Source of the DNA: Chionis minor
Taxonomy: Eukaryota > Chordata > Aves > Charadriiformes > Chionididae
DNA: 64,000 nucleotides
Direction: 5' to 3'
Assembly: GCA_013398295.1 (NCBI GenBank)
Contig: VZSF01006597.1
Coordinates: 1 to 64,000, forward strand
The notes under the pieces were generated by a model. It searched no databases. It was not told the DNA's origin and saw only the letters and a program-made list of their open reading frames with translations. Every line of letters begins with the position of its first letter. Position 1 is the stretch's first letter. Below, one piece after another: positions 1 to 12,585 of this stretch. A program made the translations under genes and the position numbers.

Positions 1-520
1 GGGCCAGGACGAGCCGGAGGGGACATTCCCGGCCGGAATGAGGGAATAATGAGGGAATGAGCCTGAGGGCGGCTCAGCGAGGCCGAGAGGCCGAGGCAGC
101 GGGGGGTCTCCACAGAAACTCGGCGGCGACGTGGAGCAACCCCCCCTTTCCATCCCCCTTCCATCCCCTCCCCGGTCCGAAAATATTTGTGCCAGGTTCA
201 TCTCTGACCTAACAAACTCTTGAAGCGTAGGAGCGGGTGCCCTTCCCTACCGGAGACCCCCTGCTATCCCGTTGTCCAATTTTTCCCTTGTCCTGGCCAG
301 GAAAAAGAACACCTTCTCCTCAGGCTGGGCCACGCGCAAGGCCCCGTCCTCGCCTCCGCCATTTGCCACGGGCCACCCGCCGCCCCTCCACGGCCCCACT
401 CCGGGCGAGGGTGCAATTAGCACGCTGCGACTCGTTAATGTCACCTCTTCGATACGCCACAGCTCAACATGCGGCCCCCGAGGAAACGGGGAACCCCTTG
501 GCCCTGCTCGCAGTAAGCAC
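1..520. promoter_or_regulatory. CpG-rich block at window edge, possible promoter island
   Basis: The first 120 bases and the stretch around 325-500 are GC-rich with many intact CpG dinucleotides, which is unusual for bulk vertebrate DNA and typical of unmethylated promoter islands. A short imperfect direct repeat based on AATGAGGGA lies at about 38-60, and GGGACATTCC at 21-30 resembles an NF-kB half-site pair. No start codon with a convincing reading frame or splice donor was recognised. The island is cut by the window edge, so any associated gene most likely lies to the left. This is inference from composition only. Confidence 0.45.
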
Positions 521-3500
521 TCCCTGCAAACTCGCTGTCAAAGACCACATTTTTTTTTTTGTAGCTCAGGCGTGCGTTTTGGTTTTTTTTTATTATTCCC
601 AATTACTTAACGTCTCCCAGCCTTAATTGTGCTGACTGCATGGGGCAGGGTGCGTAATATTTAATTTTCATGACTTACATAAACCGGGGATGCATAAAGT
701 AGCGTGTGAGCGGCATGTAAAAATGCACGTTGTGTTGCATAAGCGTAATTGTTTTCTGTTTCTTGACACGCTGTTAACCATATATTCCAAAACAATTTTT
801 TTTTTTTTTTTCCCCCTGCAAACTTCTTTCTCTGCAGCTGATGAATAAATAAACCACGGAGCATACCAGGCTTAAGAAAGAGGAAAACCACAGAAGGCAA
901 AATGGAAGAACCGGACACATCTACGCACTATGAAAAGGCAATATGAATCTTGAACCTAACAAAAATACTCAAGACTGCAAGCTCTAAAGAAAATAAAACC
1001 CCAACATTAATCTTTTATTCTAGAATGCTGTTATCGATACGTATTTATTTTTAGGCTAATTCAGACCAACGACTGAAAAGCTGGCAGGACCACAGCCACG
1101 CACAACTCACTAAATGAACCATCCTCTGGTGAGGATTCCTAAAGTCTGCTCAAAGAACAATGGTATTGTTTGACATACTACTGATGTTTATAAATGTTGT
1201 AGTGATGTGGCTAGCGGTGTGAAAAAATGTGGCAAAATTACTCCCTTCGTTAGCCAAATGGTAAACGATAAAGCTACCTACCGACGACAGCCTACACCTA
1301 CTTTTGACAGTAAAACAACATCCATTATATCACAACTGAATGTATGTGGTATTGCTTAAAAAAACGTTAAAGTTTATTCCGCAGAAGAAACAAAACATAC
1401 CTATATTTATAGTAGTAGGAAAGTCTAATGACTTGTGGTAAGAGAAAAGACTTTACTGGAAATTGTATGCGACCCTAACACAACTGAAAACACCGAGATC
1501 GCAAGATGTGAGCGTAGTTAAAACTTCTAAAATGCACTTTGTTACCCAAAGATTTGTGGCAGCGTAGGCTACCTAATGTTTTGACGTTATTCCCTTTAAA
1601 ATAACTGAAACCCCCACTTTTGGGGGGTCCTTTTGTTGCGTGCCGTTGTGGCTAAGCCTGGTCCTTACCTCGCCCTGACATTTTTGAGCTGTTCCGGCAA
1701 TGTCCAGGCATGTCCAGACGGGTCCAGATATTTCTCCATTGTATTTCGTCATGTGATTTTTGCTTGAGCGTTGTTAACTGTCCGCCTTTAGCTGAACCGA
1801 GAGTCAGAAACGGTAGTTTTCCATCAAACAAGACGTTTTCGTTTTCAAAATCCGATTTTCTGTAACGCGAGCGAGGGGGTGGGGGGCAAAAAACCCCGAA
1901 ATTCAAGGAAGCAGACCCACCCTCTGAGGTTCTTACTCAACTCCAAATATTTAACCCATAATAAATAAACGCGTCCTCGAGTCTTGGCAGGGGAGAAATG
2001 AGTGTCAGTGGAGAGCCTGATGTGCTGTCCAGACGTGCGCTCTCTTTGCCCGGGACAAGGGCTGATCTTTGTGGCACTGGGACAAAAGCTCCTCCACGGA
2101 GGTTGGGGACACGCTCTCCTTCCTGGCGTTTGTGAGGGTCTACCTTGAGCGGGTCCCTGCTGGACGGGGTGGCCTTTGTGAGTCCTGTTCCTTGCTGTGT
2201 CCCTTGGCAATGTGTAGGGAGTCGTGGCCCTTGAGCGAGAGCTTTCCCCTGAAGAAAGCACCCAGAAGTCACCTTAAAATCTCTCTGTGACTCTTATTCC
2301 GCCTGTTTCCATTTCAGGAATCACGTAGTTGGAGAAACCCCCAAGGTACCGATCCCTCGCTTCCACTGGTTTGTTTCTCATGCAGCACCCAAGGACTTTT
2401 TCTTTTTTTTTTTTAAAAATAAATTTATGGGACCTCTGAACACTGGAGAGCAATATCCTGCCCTCAAAGCCTTGCCCTCTCTCTTGGCACAGAAATTGGA
2501 GCGAGGGGGTCTTCCGTACTTCATGAGATACGTTCGTTAACCAGGCGGCAGGATCGTCAACAAGCTGCCGTGTGAGTTCTCTCCACTCCGTTTCGCAGGT
2601 ACTTGGCTTACAAAATTGTTATGAAAATCCGCCATCCAGCCAAGCCAAACAAACAACACCCCCAATATTATTTTACATGCGTGTCAAAAGAAATAACTTG
2701 CCGCAGGCAAAAGCTAGGCGAAGGAATTTTACGAGGCTGCGTCTGATCCTCCCTCTCCCCTCCCTCCGACAGTTAAAGAAATGTTTGTATGATGAAAGGG
2801 GTAAGGGAGCAGAGGACAGCTGGTTAGGAATTAATGAAATGTTTGAGCATTATCATGCGATAATGGATTTAGCTGACTGTTTGCCAGCGTTCAGATCTAG
2901 TGCGAGCTGCTTTATGTGAAACGCGGGGATTCCTAGATTATCCAAACCTCCCCAGACGGCCGCTGCTCCTAAATCCTCTGGAAGCTGTGACTTTAAGAAA
3001 AGGTAATTCTTCATCTGGATGGACAAAAGCCCACGGGATTGTTTTGACTTGCTGTCAGATTTTAATGATGTTTGACACAGCCAACTCCTAGAGGTGTCTC
3101 CTAATCATGGAGTGGTCATGGCTTTGGGAAGCCTGCGGCTAGACTTGAAGCAAAGCTGAGCACCCAGCAGCCCAGGTGAGGTCTCCTGGCCAGGACACTT
3201 GTAAACAGGACATGAAAAATGAGTCTTGGCTTTGGCGCATTTGGCCTCTAACTTCTCCCCAGGGTATCTCTCGCAAAGGGTGAGATACCTGATGGGAGAC
3301 CCGTGCTCTGGGCTTGAAACTGCTGTTTAGCCTTTTTCCCACCCTCCCCCAACACATGCTGTCATTAAGCTGGAAATTTAATGGCTCTGTAAAATAGCCT
3401 ATGTCCCTTGATGCTGCTTTCCCTCCCTTCACCCCCCCCAAAAAAAGCACATTGGGATGCTTCTGGTGTCTGCCTCTTGGATGGGGGCTGTAGATTTGCG

Positions 3501-6419
3501 GAGAGCTGACCGCAGATATTTTGTCTGGATGCAGGCAAGTCATGGGCGAGTTTGTCACTGGGACCCGGACAGGCAGATTTGCGGGTCAATTTAGGTTGCC
3601 CTGGGGTAGCCAAAATTGAGTTTGAATCCTGAAAGCCAAATGGCTTCAGACAGGACCTGCAGGTATAGAGCGTGACCCAGCTCTTTGCCCTGTCTCATGC
3701 CCAAAATTTACCCAGCTGGAGCCAGCTGGCTCCTGTCACCCTACGGCTATGTCAACAGCCCTAAGCAAACGAGGTGGTGTGGGTGTAGGGTCTCTTTGCC
3801 TTTCTCCTGGGCTGAAATCGGGAGTAAAAGCGGGATCTCCACCTTCCCACGCCATCCCCGTATGGAAAATAAGCGGCTCGTGGAGCAGACGCGAGCTGAT
3901 AGCAGTTACGTTGGCTGTGAGACGCGTTTGCTGCTGCTGCCACTTGTGAGGTCTCATCATGAGTTCGTGCCTTGAACAATGAGAGTTCCCTATCATTATT
4001 TTCCTGGTTTGCACAGCTAAAAAGTGGTAATAACGGCTGCAAAAATTATCCTGCCTCTTGAATTTATGTGGTCTATAATTATCTTCACAATAAAACTGTG
4101 AGGAATTAAGCTCCAGCATGGTTTATAGTTGACAGGGGATGACTTGACAGCCCTTCAAGAACTGTGGCTTTCGCTCCTCCCTTAAGTTCCAAGAGCAGTT
4201 AAAGTGCTGCTAGAGAGCGTTTGAGAACTGCTGGGCTTGTTCGCTTCACTCACTCCTTCCCTTGCAATGGAGAGACCAGAATCTCTCTTTTTTTATGCCA
4301 TTTGCTCTTTCTGTTTCTCTCCACTTGGGCAATGAGCTGCGATTAGTCAGTTTTCCTTCCGAGCTGCCTCGGATTAAACCATGACTATGATGTTTATGAG
4401 GTTTCCATCCCTGCACGGAGATGTTTGTACTTTGGTCTCTCTATTTTTGCTCAAATTGAAAAAAAGGATACGTTTTCATTGTGTTGGCTGCGCAAAACAA
4501 CCAAAACCCTGACCCAGAGCCTGAAGTACAGGAAGGTGTTTAATTCTGAGATGATTTTCAAGTGCCTTCGTTCACATTAGGCTTACCCTGGTGAAAGCTG
4601 GCTGGTATTATTGCCAGTTTACGCTGGTAAACACACAGAAAAAAGACCCGTTAGTTTTCTGGCTGCACAGGCTCCTGCAACCTTCCGCAAAGACCAACTT
4701 TACTGAAGTTTCACCTGAGAGATCTCGGTGCCTTAACGCTGTCTCATAACAACACACCATTTCACGGATTAATTTATAGATGACAGCCAGCTGGCGCAGA
4801 ATAAAATAGGGTATTTTATCCGGTCACAACACAAATGCTTAATCTATAGCTCTAGACACTAAAAATGACCTCTAGTTAACTGCGCCTTTATTTATTTATT
4901 AGTTATTTATTCAAGCCGCCTTCTTGTTTTGCAGCCTTTCAGCTACAGCTGGATTTAAGCTGGTGCAGGTGTTATTGGGCACGTCTGTTTTGATCACCCA
5001 GGTGGGACCTGAAGCCTCTACAACCTTCCTGGAGGACTCTCTTTACTCTTTGCTCTGCTAAGGCCTGTTACAACCACGTGCTGTGATTTATCTCATCTCT
5101 CCCCTTGCCTAATCGGTCACGTACCTAATTGGTGTTTACAATATTCCGGGTCCCAGCATAGACAGGATTTCAAATTGTTTAGCCCTGTGTCATGAAAACT
5201 GCCATCTGCAAAAAAAACCAGCGGTGTTGACTGTATTTTTGGAAAATCCTAGGAAACAACTTGAGGAGCTACACCTAAGCTAATGACTTCTGCAGCGATG
5301 ACTCAGTGTTAGCAGAGGTCCACGAGCGGTCGCGAAAATAGACACTGTTGTGCTGATTATATTCAGGTTTTTTTTTTTTTTACGTTCCCCTGAAAACATG
5401 AGTAACGCTCACCTGGGTGATGGAAAAGCGGGTTGGATTGGCACTGGTTGGCAATGGGATGGAAAATTAGTATGTAAAGAACCTAGTGATTAAGATAATA
5501 AAAACAATGTTAAGAATCTTAGGTGAAGCCAAGTTTTATAGCCCTCGAGCTTTTAATTGTGAAATTGTTGGCTCTCGTTTTGCTTCTGAAATAGAAATCT
5601 ATTTAAATGACTTAAGCAACCCAAGTTTCAAGAATAACCCCGAGCAGACTGTTGTAGTTGTGACGGAGAAACTGAAATGAATTGGGTGAATACTTTCTAT
5701 TCTAATTGCTTGAATTTCCAAACACAACCAAACAACTGCAGACCCCAAAGTGTTTCATTTGAAAGTAATTTTAAACTTTGAGGGGAAAAAACCAAAATGC
5801 ATGTCCAAAGTCCACAGTTGACTGGAGTGGAAACTAAAATCCCCGGCAAAGTACCAAGATGTTTTTAATCACGCGCCCCCCTAAAAGTTGGGTGAAAACT
5901 GACAAATTCACAGTTTTTGGAGTTAACTCAAAACAGTTGTGTTCACCAGTTTTTCCCTTTTCCTAGAAGTGAGTATCACCCCAGCCACCAATTTTCATGC
6001 AGCGTTTGATTTGGGGAAGTCCCTCTACCTGAAGCGCAGTGTCGATACTGCATGCGGCTCTTCTTGGGCTCCAGTTTCACTTTACAGCTAAAATGATTTA
6101 AAAGCCAGTTGGTCCCAAAAGGAGCAACTTTTCCTTTCTTTTTCATCTGTTAATCGTATATGCTGAGGATGAGTCCGTTCATCGAGCTGATTTGGTGGGA
6201 AAACCTCCATAGGAAAGGAATAGTTTTTTGTTGAATAAACCTCGTTGTGTGGACTCACGCACCAGTCCTAAACCTTGTCCCAGCTTCTGGAGGTTGGCAG
6301 ATAATGGTCGGGCCCTTTCGCATAATATTGTCACTCCCAGGGTAAGTCACTCCCCAGTTTTCGCTTCTGACGCCTATAAAAACAGCTGTACTGTCCAGTT
6401 CCTTCTCCAGCCGTTTCAT
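521..6419. other. Repeat-poor non-coding DNA
   Basis: No transposon, RNA gene or recognisable exon is seen here. Open frames are short (up to about 139 codons) and resemble no family I know. The stretch holds homopolymer tracts (T16 at 796-811, T-rich at 2400-2414 and 5367-5380), a C/A run at 3430-3446 and a small G/C hairpin (ACCCCC at 1610-1615 with GGGGGT at 1623-1628). Several AT-rich segments keep scattered CpGs (for example 620-1000 and 4740-4990), the look of conserved non-coding DNA, but conservation cannot be tested here. Confidence 0.5.
796..811. repeat. Poly-T tract (T16)
   Basis: A run of sixteen T followed directly by CCCCC. No flanking duplication or retrogene body is recognisable, so it is treated as a simple repeat rather than the tail of a retroposed copy. 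Confidence 0.9.
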
Positions 6420-6579
6420 CATTGAGGTGCTGGAGTGTGTCCAGAGAAGGGCAACGGAGCTGGTGAGGGCTCTGGAGAACAAGTCTTGTGAGGAGCAGCT
6501 GAGAGAGTTGGGATTGTTTAGCCTGGAGAAGAGAAGGTTGAGGGGAGACCTTCTCACTCTCTACAACTCCCTGAAAGGA
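6420..6579 (+). mobile_element. CR1 LINE fragment, ORF2 C-terminal region, cut by n
   Basis: The segment starting ATTGAGGTGCTGGAG matches the part of CR1 just before the ORF2 C-terminus. Its plus-strand translation contains [22 protein letters not shown] sequence (one C for R near the start) followed by [14 protein letters not shown], a hallmark of CR1. The match ends abruptly at the ambiguous base 6580, and the expected downstream 3' part (about 300 bp to the octamer repeat) is missing. CR1 copies are normally truncated at the 5' end, not the 3' end, so the missing tail points to an assembly gap or misjoin, or a later deletion. Confidence 0.9.
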
Positions 6580-6580
6580 N
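6580..6580. other. Ambiguous base (n)
   Basis: The only non-ACGT character in the window. It lies exactly where CR1 similarity stops, so it probably marks a low-quality join or collapsed gap rather than a simple sequencing uncertainty. Confidence 0.95.
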
Positions 6581-7194
6581 CTTCAAACACTTCCCACATC
6601 TTCCCAGAGCTACGAGGCAACCTGCTGGAGGGGGACCCGGAGGTGGCACTGCTCCTTTGTAGAGCTGTGTGTGTGAACGCTGTGCCAACAGCAAAGAGAC
6701 CAGGAAAATAATAGACGTGTGCTTTCATGCTGCTCTTCTTACTTGGGCAATCCCATCAGTTCAGCAGCTTCTTTTCTTATTTTTAAAGGCAGCCTGGCGA
6801 CTAAGCTCCTAACTTAAGTACCTCAAAGACTCAGGGCTGCTTCGGTAGGGCCAAAAGTTTTGTATTCCTGATTTTTTTTTTTCCCCTCCTATTATTAGCG
6901 AATAAAACGCAGCAGGGAATGTTTTCTGAATATGTCAGAATAGGTATCCTTTCTCCCTGAATGGCTTTCACCCTGTTTTTCTGGACTGGCAATGCATTTA
7001 TTCTGGGTGCAGACGGATGCTCTCCATGAGGATGTCTTAGCGCTCACCTGGGCCAGAGCACAGAAGGACGACAGAAGCTCAGAAGGTGACGATTTGAATG
7101 GAAATTATTTGCAACCTTAACAGCAGAGAGGTTACAGCTTAAGATAAAGAAGTTAATATAATCGAGGGGAGAGAAAATTCCTAGCAATGAGGTT

Positions 7195-7290
7195 ATTTGG
7201 GAGGTTTAACAAGCTCCCCAGGGAAGCACTGTTGCTGCGGAGGTCTTTGAGAAAAGATCAGGAGAAATGTTTTGGAGGAGTTTGGATTTT
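7195..7290 (+). mobile_element. Possible very old CR1/L3-like LINE fragment
   Basis: The stretch containing CTCCCCAGGGAAGC followed by GGAGGTCTTTGAGAAAAGATC resembles the motif order of the CR1/L3 3' region (CCCAGGGAAG, then the GGAGGT-TTTAAAA-AGA segment). Divergence is high and no octamer tail is seen. It could be chance similarity. Confidence 0.3.
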
Positions 7291-8931
7291 TCCTGTCAAG
7301 CAATCAGTTGTATGCCTGCCAAAAAAAGGCCCTCCCCAGTCCCAATTAAACAAGAACTGGCCTGAACGGATTGCTCCAAATTTGAAGGAAATATTTTTTT
7401 CCCAGCTGGCAAAAGTATCGTGTATTTTCCTCGCTCTTTTTTTTTTTTTTTCCCCTGTTAGTGGTTTTGGTCAGACCAGAAGCGTATGTTGCAGAATCTG
7501 CCAGAAAAAAATGTTTTCACAATTGATATTTTCTTAAATGCCTTTCAAAAATTGCCAGTCAGTGCCCCTGGAGACAGAAATCCTCTCTTCAACAATACAA
7601 CAGGTACAGAACAGACACCGGCCACCTCTTGGTTTTTTTATTATCATCTCCCAGGCTGGAGACCTGCTGGTGCTGGCACAGAGTTCACTCTGGTTTCCTG
7701 CTCTCTTCTGAGCTGCCCAACAAGCCCATGATGTTGCCTTCAGAAGTTTATTTTTCAACCCCCGGTGAGCAACGCTGTTCCCCAGGACTGCAGTGGGCCC
7801 TGGTGAGGCTGTGCTTGGAGCATGGCTGGGGAGTGTTCAGGGATGATGGGGCACTGAGCTGAAATTTAGATTGTTTTCTCCTGATGGATCACCCTGAAAA
7901 AGACCTGTCAGATGGCCTGGCCCTTCCATATTGACCTGCAGTCACCCTGCTGCGCCAACTCTTCCTCTTCTGAGAGGGGCGAGTGTGTTTTGTAGGGGAT
8001 ATCGGCTTTATATCATCCCTTCTGGCTTGTTTTGAGCTTTACTTTCCAGAAATGCTGCCGTACCGCTTCCCTTTCTCTCCTTTCCCTCCCTCCCTGCTCT
8101 GTTTACTGCTCACCAAGTATTCCCCCAACCCATTTCTTCTTCCAAGCCTGCGCCTCGCTGAGGACTGCGAGCTTCAGCCTGTTTTTCAGTGGTTTAAGCA
8201 GATACAAGGTCTCTCTGCCACATGGATTTACTCATATCAAATACCACAAAAATCCACATTCCAGATGAGCCACTTGCAAATAGCCTCCTCTAAGCGCTTA
8301 TTTTAACAAACTTGCAGTGTTTCATCCCTTCTGTGATTTTGATCTCCCTCTGAAATGCCGCTGAAGCCGAAGGGATTTAAAAGTTGTCAGGCAAAGGGGG
8401 CAGGCGTGCTGTTGGACCAGCCTCACAGCCGTACAAAACAGGCATCAAATTGAGAGGCAGGGACAAGGCTATAAATCAAAGTCCCCAATATTTCCAGGGC
8501 TTGGAAGCAGAGGCTGCACTTGCACACCTGAAGCTGTGTTTTGCCCCGGCCCTCTGAGCTCCGTCTGAATTCTGCGGTTGGAGCCAGCCCCTGGAAAACT
8601 TACAGCTGTTGAGACCTTTGCTTTCGATCTGTCCGTGTCAAAAACTAGTGAGCTGGTTGTAGCAGACCTCTGGCAACTCTGCTTTTAATGACAGGAAGAA
8701 AGTGAAGTTGTTCAGCTGATCCGTGACTATTTCCGACTCAGCCCGTGATGTAGTTTTTGAACCGTAGAAAAACTTCAAAAAGATTTCACGCGTTGCAGGG
8801 ACGGGGATTCCACCGCCCGTCTCACGGGTGGTTTGCATGATTTACCTTTTTATAGGTCGGAAATAGCCCACAGGTGCAGAAATTCCCATTATTTTCAGAG
8901 TACAAGGTAGTTTCTGTGTGTGAGTCCGTGC

Positions 8932-8945
8932 GTGTGTGTGTGTGT
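8932..8945. repeat. Short (GT)7 microsatellite
   Basis: Seven GT units following an interrupted GT-rich lead-in from about 8914. It is too short to imply function, but could be length-polymorphic. Confidence 0.85.
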
Positions 8946-10289
8946 TGCATTCATTGACTTTACTTTCTCTCTAATGACCTATGAGTATCTCTTGTCTCAT
9001 GGAATTGAGTGTTGTTTGCTTGTTCACAGTTTCCTTTCCTTCCGTTATCCAGCAAAGAAAGTTTGCTTAAGTGGCTTTTGTGAACTCTTTCAAGATCCCC
9101 AGAAGGATGATACAGGAAACGGAGAGTTTCCTTTCTACACAAACTTCTAGGGTGTTCCCATAATAGCCTGAAATTTATCTGCACTCAACAGCCTGCAATT
9201 GGACAAAAAATTAATGAACTGTCAAGGGATCAGGCAAAACACAATTAACATATCAGAGAGAGAAGAGCTTGCAATAAAAAAGAATCCTCCACTTACATAG
9301 CACCTTTTATCCCCTGTTGCCAAACACTTTCCTTTCTATGTTTCCAATTACTTTACAAGTTGGCCGCGCTTTAACCATTCAGCCTGAAATTTTCCATAAT
9401 TGCTCCCTGCCTCACGCTGAATACGTTTTTTGGAGGCGAATGAAGGGCCGAAAAGTTACACAAAAAAAAAAAAACCTCTAAAAAAGGTGCAGTCCTATTT
9501 CACCTAGATTAAAACTAAATAAATAGTTTTATGAATGTTTAAGCTTTCTCCCTCTTATTTCGAAGAGCACTTTTGCACCACAGGAGGCTGGAAGAGGAAG
9601 GAGACTCTTTGCACAGAAGTGGTGCCGGGGATCAGAGCCTGTCGCCGTCTCTGTGAAAACGCATCTGGATTTATCCAAATAATAAACCGCAGACAAACGT
9701 CTAGTTGAATGTAGTGGAGGCAGGCTCGTGCCTCGGGTTTTTTATGCCTTCTGACTGCCCTGCCCCTGGTTTCTGCAGCCCCCTCCAAGCAAACCCCCCA
9801 TAAGCAGAACATCTGGAGAGGGTGCCGACGAAATGGATTCTCGCGTTTCACGATTTCACCCTGGGTGACCTGGCACAGCGGGTGAGACCGGGGGGGATTG
9901 TAGTACTGGGAGGGAGGGCAGGGCCTGCGTTGAAAGCTGACAAAGTAGAAATGTGAGTCATTAAAAGGCAAAGATCGAACTGTAAAGAAACAATTACTTA
10001 CATATTTAAAAAAAGAAAAAAATAAAAAATCAGATCTGGAAGGCACGTTCACCTGGTGGCTGACACTCCCTACAAAAGCACCGTGTTATTCCAAAAGTCT
10101 CCCCATGAGCTGAATAAACCTTGCCAGGAATAATCACAGATCTGGAATTGTCTAATTGCTCAACTAAACGCAGGCGGAGAGCAGATAGGGAACCTGGTGC
10201 TTTTCTTTTCCTGCCCACTTCCTTGATTTCAGGGCTGCGCGGTGCTCGGGAACGCTGCGGCTTACATTGGCCGGAGCAGTCAGGACACC

Positions 10290-10335
10290 AGAAAAAAAAA
10301 ACCCAACCAGACCAACCAACCAAAAAAAAAAAACC
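10290..10335. repeat. A-rich / CCAA low-complexity repeat
   Basis: Two A tracts of ten or more flank a run of CCAACCAGACCAACCAACC-type units, and each A tract is followed by CCCAAC. The arrangement looks like a slipped or duplicated low-complexity block. Confidence 0.8.
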
Positions 10336-10389
10336 CAACGCTTCTTAGCAACAGCTTTGCAGCATTTGTTGTTTTTAACTCCATTCATA

Positions 10390-10830
10390 AAAGCAGTTAG
10401 CCGTGCGGCAGCCGGGCAGGCTGGTACGCTCAGCAAACTTGCATCTGCGAGCAGCGGAAAGCTTTTAACTTCCTCGGAGCTGAGCGCCGGCAGGTTTCAA
10501 ACCCTCCCAGCACTAATCCTGCAATAAAATGGCTTTAAGCCACTTCAAGACTCCGGCGCTCCCATTAGTATTCTCCGGTTACGGCGATCAAAGGACCGCA
10601 AAGGGCAGCGCGGCGAGGGGAAAGGAGGAGAGGCAGGCAACAGCTTCTCCTCCCCGCTTAGAAGGGTTCGGTCCGTTTTCCGAAGCGGCGGGGATGAAGT
10701 TTGAGGAGCAGATGCCGCGGCGGCATGGCTTTGGACGGTTTGGCAGCAGACCGGCACTCCCACATCCCCGGAGTCCGGGTGTTGCATCAGGCAGCGTTAA
10801 CGGCAGGGCTGCAGTGCCTTTATTTTAGCG
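10390..10830. promoter_or_regulatory. CpG-rich patch, candidate regulatory element
   Basis: About 440 bp with markedly more CpG than its AT-rich flanks, including GCCGCGGCGGC at about 10714-10724 inside a small inverted repeat (ATGCCG-CGG-CGGCAT, 10712-10726). An open plus-strand frame of 99 codons (10529-10828) has no recognisable domain and is not claimed as a gene. The patch may be a weak CpG-island promoter or an enhancer. The evidence is composition only. Confidence 0.35.
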
Positions 10831-11013
10831 ATAATTTCGTAGCTAACCAAAAATCAGATATTTAATCTGCTGCAGCCTGGAATGGCAAGTCCATATGCGG
10901 AACGACCCGTATCTGCATGGCCACAGGCCATTCTCTGATGTGAGCATTGTAATAGCAATTAGCACAGCAATAGTTTTTATTAATTTTCTAAAATGGTTTG
11001 GGGAAATTAATCC

Positions 11014-11041
11014 TTTTTTTCTTTTTTTTCTTTTTTTTTTT
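11014..11041. repeat. T-rich tract with C interruptions
   Basis: Three T runs separated by single C residues form a pure pyrimidine tract of 28 bases. It is simple sequence. Confidence 0.9.
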
Positions 11042-11910
11042 CATTAAGAAACAGTATTTGTCCCTTTTAAAATCAAAAGCCTCATGTTTACTGAGGAAGG
11101 GCTGTCTTTAGTGACGGAAGCCTCTGTTTTATTCAAGCCAAAACATTTCCTGTGAAACAGCACTATTTAAAATAGCCGCTGAGGAAAAATGAAGAGGTTC
11201 TGCTATAAAATGTCACCGTGCAGAGAAAGAAACCGAGGAGGACGGTTGATCTGGGACTTCACCTGCTTGGAAGGTTTGGAAACAAGAGCGTGGGGGAGCT
11301 CCAGTATGTTTGCTTTGCAGGAGGGAAGGTTAAAAGGGATTTAATGGGTCCCCGGAAACACCTGGGTTTTCTGAAGAAAAAGGAGAAGGTGCCAGGTTTG
11401 AGCGGGCTGCCGAATCTATTAGGCAAAACCTTATGAGAGCTATTTGCTGGAGACAGAAATGAGAGATGGTTCCCACTGGAAATAAGGATCAGAGGTTAAT
11501 TAACTATGGGAACATCCTACGGAGGAAGCCATCCCGTGAATTCCTATATGACAGCTCGGGGACATTGCCATCAGATGTTTTAGGTGTCCGACTAAGCTGC
11601 TGCCACGTTGTTGTGGAGATAACCTGCTTTTCTGCCGACTACAGAGGGACGCCAGGGCTGCTCCCTCTGGTACCCAAACCGGGGGGCTGTGACTATCTCC
11701 CAGGTGGCTGCTGCAGGACCATGCCCTACTTTTTGTGTTTCTCAGTGAAAGAGCCACCTCAAGTCTCTGCAAAAAAAGCAAAACGAGGACGAATTTGCGC
11801 GTTTCCACCACTCCATTTTCGTTTACAGCCAAATTCTGCCAAACTTCTAGTGACTATTTAAAACTTTTATTTCCTCTCCCCTGGCCTGTTTCCGTGCTGG
11901 GGTGCGTGTT

Positions 11911-11951
11911 CCTTTCTTTTATTTATTTATTTTTTCTTTCTTTTTCTTTTA
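11911..11951. repeat. TTTA/TTTC simple sequence
   Basis: An imperfect ATTT/CTTT tetranucleotide-like tract embedded in T-rich sequence. No retroposon body is attached. Confidence 0.8.
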
Positions 11952-12585
11952 ATAACATCTTTGTGGTTCTTTCACAGTCCACCTGAGGATATGCTCGTCA
12001 CTCCGGACGCAAGAGGACTCTGAGCTGAGCACAGCCTACGTGCAAACACTGCGTCGTGAGGTTTTGGAGCCTGCCTCGTGTCCAGGGGAGAAGGCAGAAG
12101 AGTGCGACAGACTTTCCTTGGCTGAGATACTGTGGCTCAGCCTGTAACCGGTGGCTCCGGAAAATTAATTGATGGACCCTGTTTCTAAGGAATGGCCGGC
12201 AAGGTCACGGTTTTGAGGCTGCAAGGGCACGGCTTTTTCCTACTCGCAGCCAGTACGCATGCCAGCTTTGCTCGTCCCTGCTTTGGATGTCACCGGATCG
12301 CTGTCACATGAGTGCACCGTGGGTGGGGGAATGCCCTGGCTGCTCTGAGCACGGTGCCATTGGCTGCCCAGCCTTGTTTTTTGCACGGTAAATCTATGAA
12401 TACAGCCTGATGATTACTTGAGGTGTAACCTAAACTGACTCATGGCTCATTTTTGGAGACACAGCTCCTGGCTGAACTCTCCTTGTCCCTTGCAAAGGGG
12501 TTTGTCTAAAGCAGCCTTGAAGACAGCATTGCCCTGTATAGGTGGGTGGTTGTGTGATGCTGCGTCTCTGCTGAGGGTGTTGGTT

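Larger units (their letters stand above)
6581..12585. other. Repeat-poor non-coding DNA
   Basis: No confident transposon or exon. The stretch contains T-rich tracts (6869-6884, 7437-7452), a polypyrimidine run near 8065-8110, a short GT microsatellite (8932-8945), A/C-rich low complexity (10290-10335), T/C-rich tracts (11014-11041, 11911-11951) and a CpG-rich patch at 10390-10830. Longer open frames (for example minus strand 9555-10052) have no recognisable domain. Together with 521-6419 this makes about 12 kb almost free of transposons. Confidence 0.5.

Noticed and set aside
796..811. Poly-T as tail of a processed pseudogene
   Set aside because: No adjacent retrocopy body or flanking duplication could be recognised.
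9555..10052. 165-codon minus-strand frame
   Set aside because: Phe-rich ends are produced by A-tracts on the plus strand, and no domain is recognisable.
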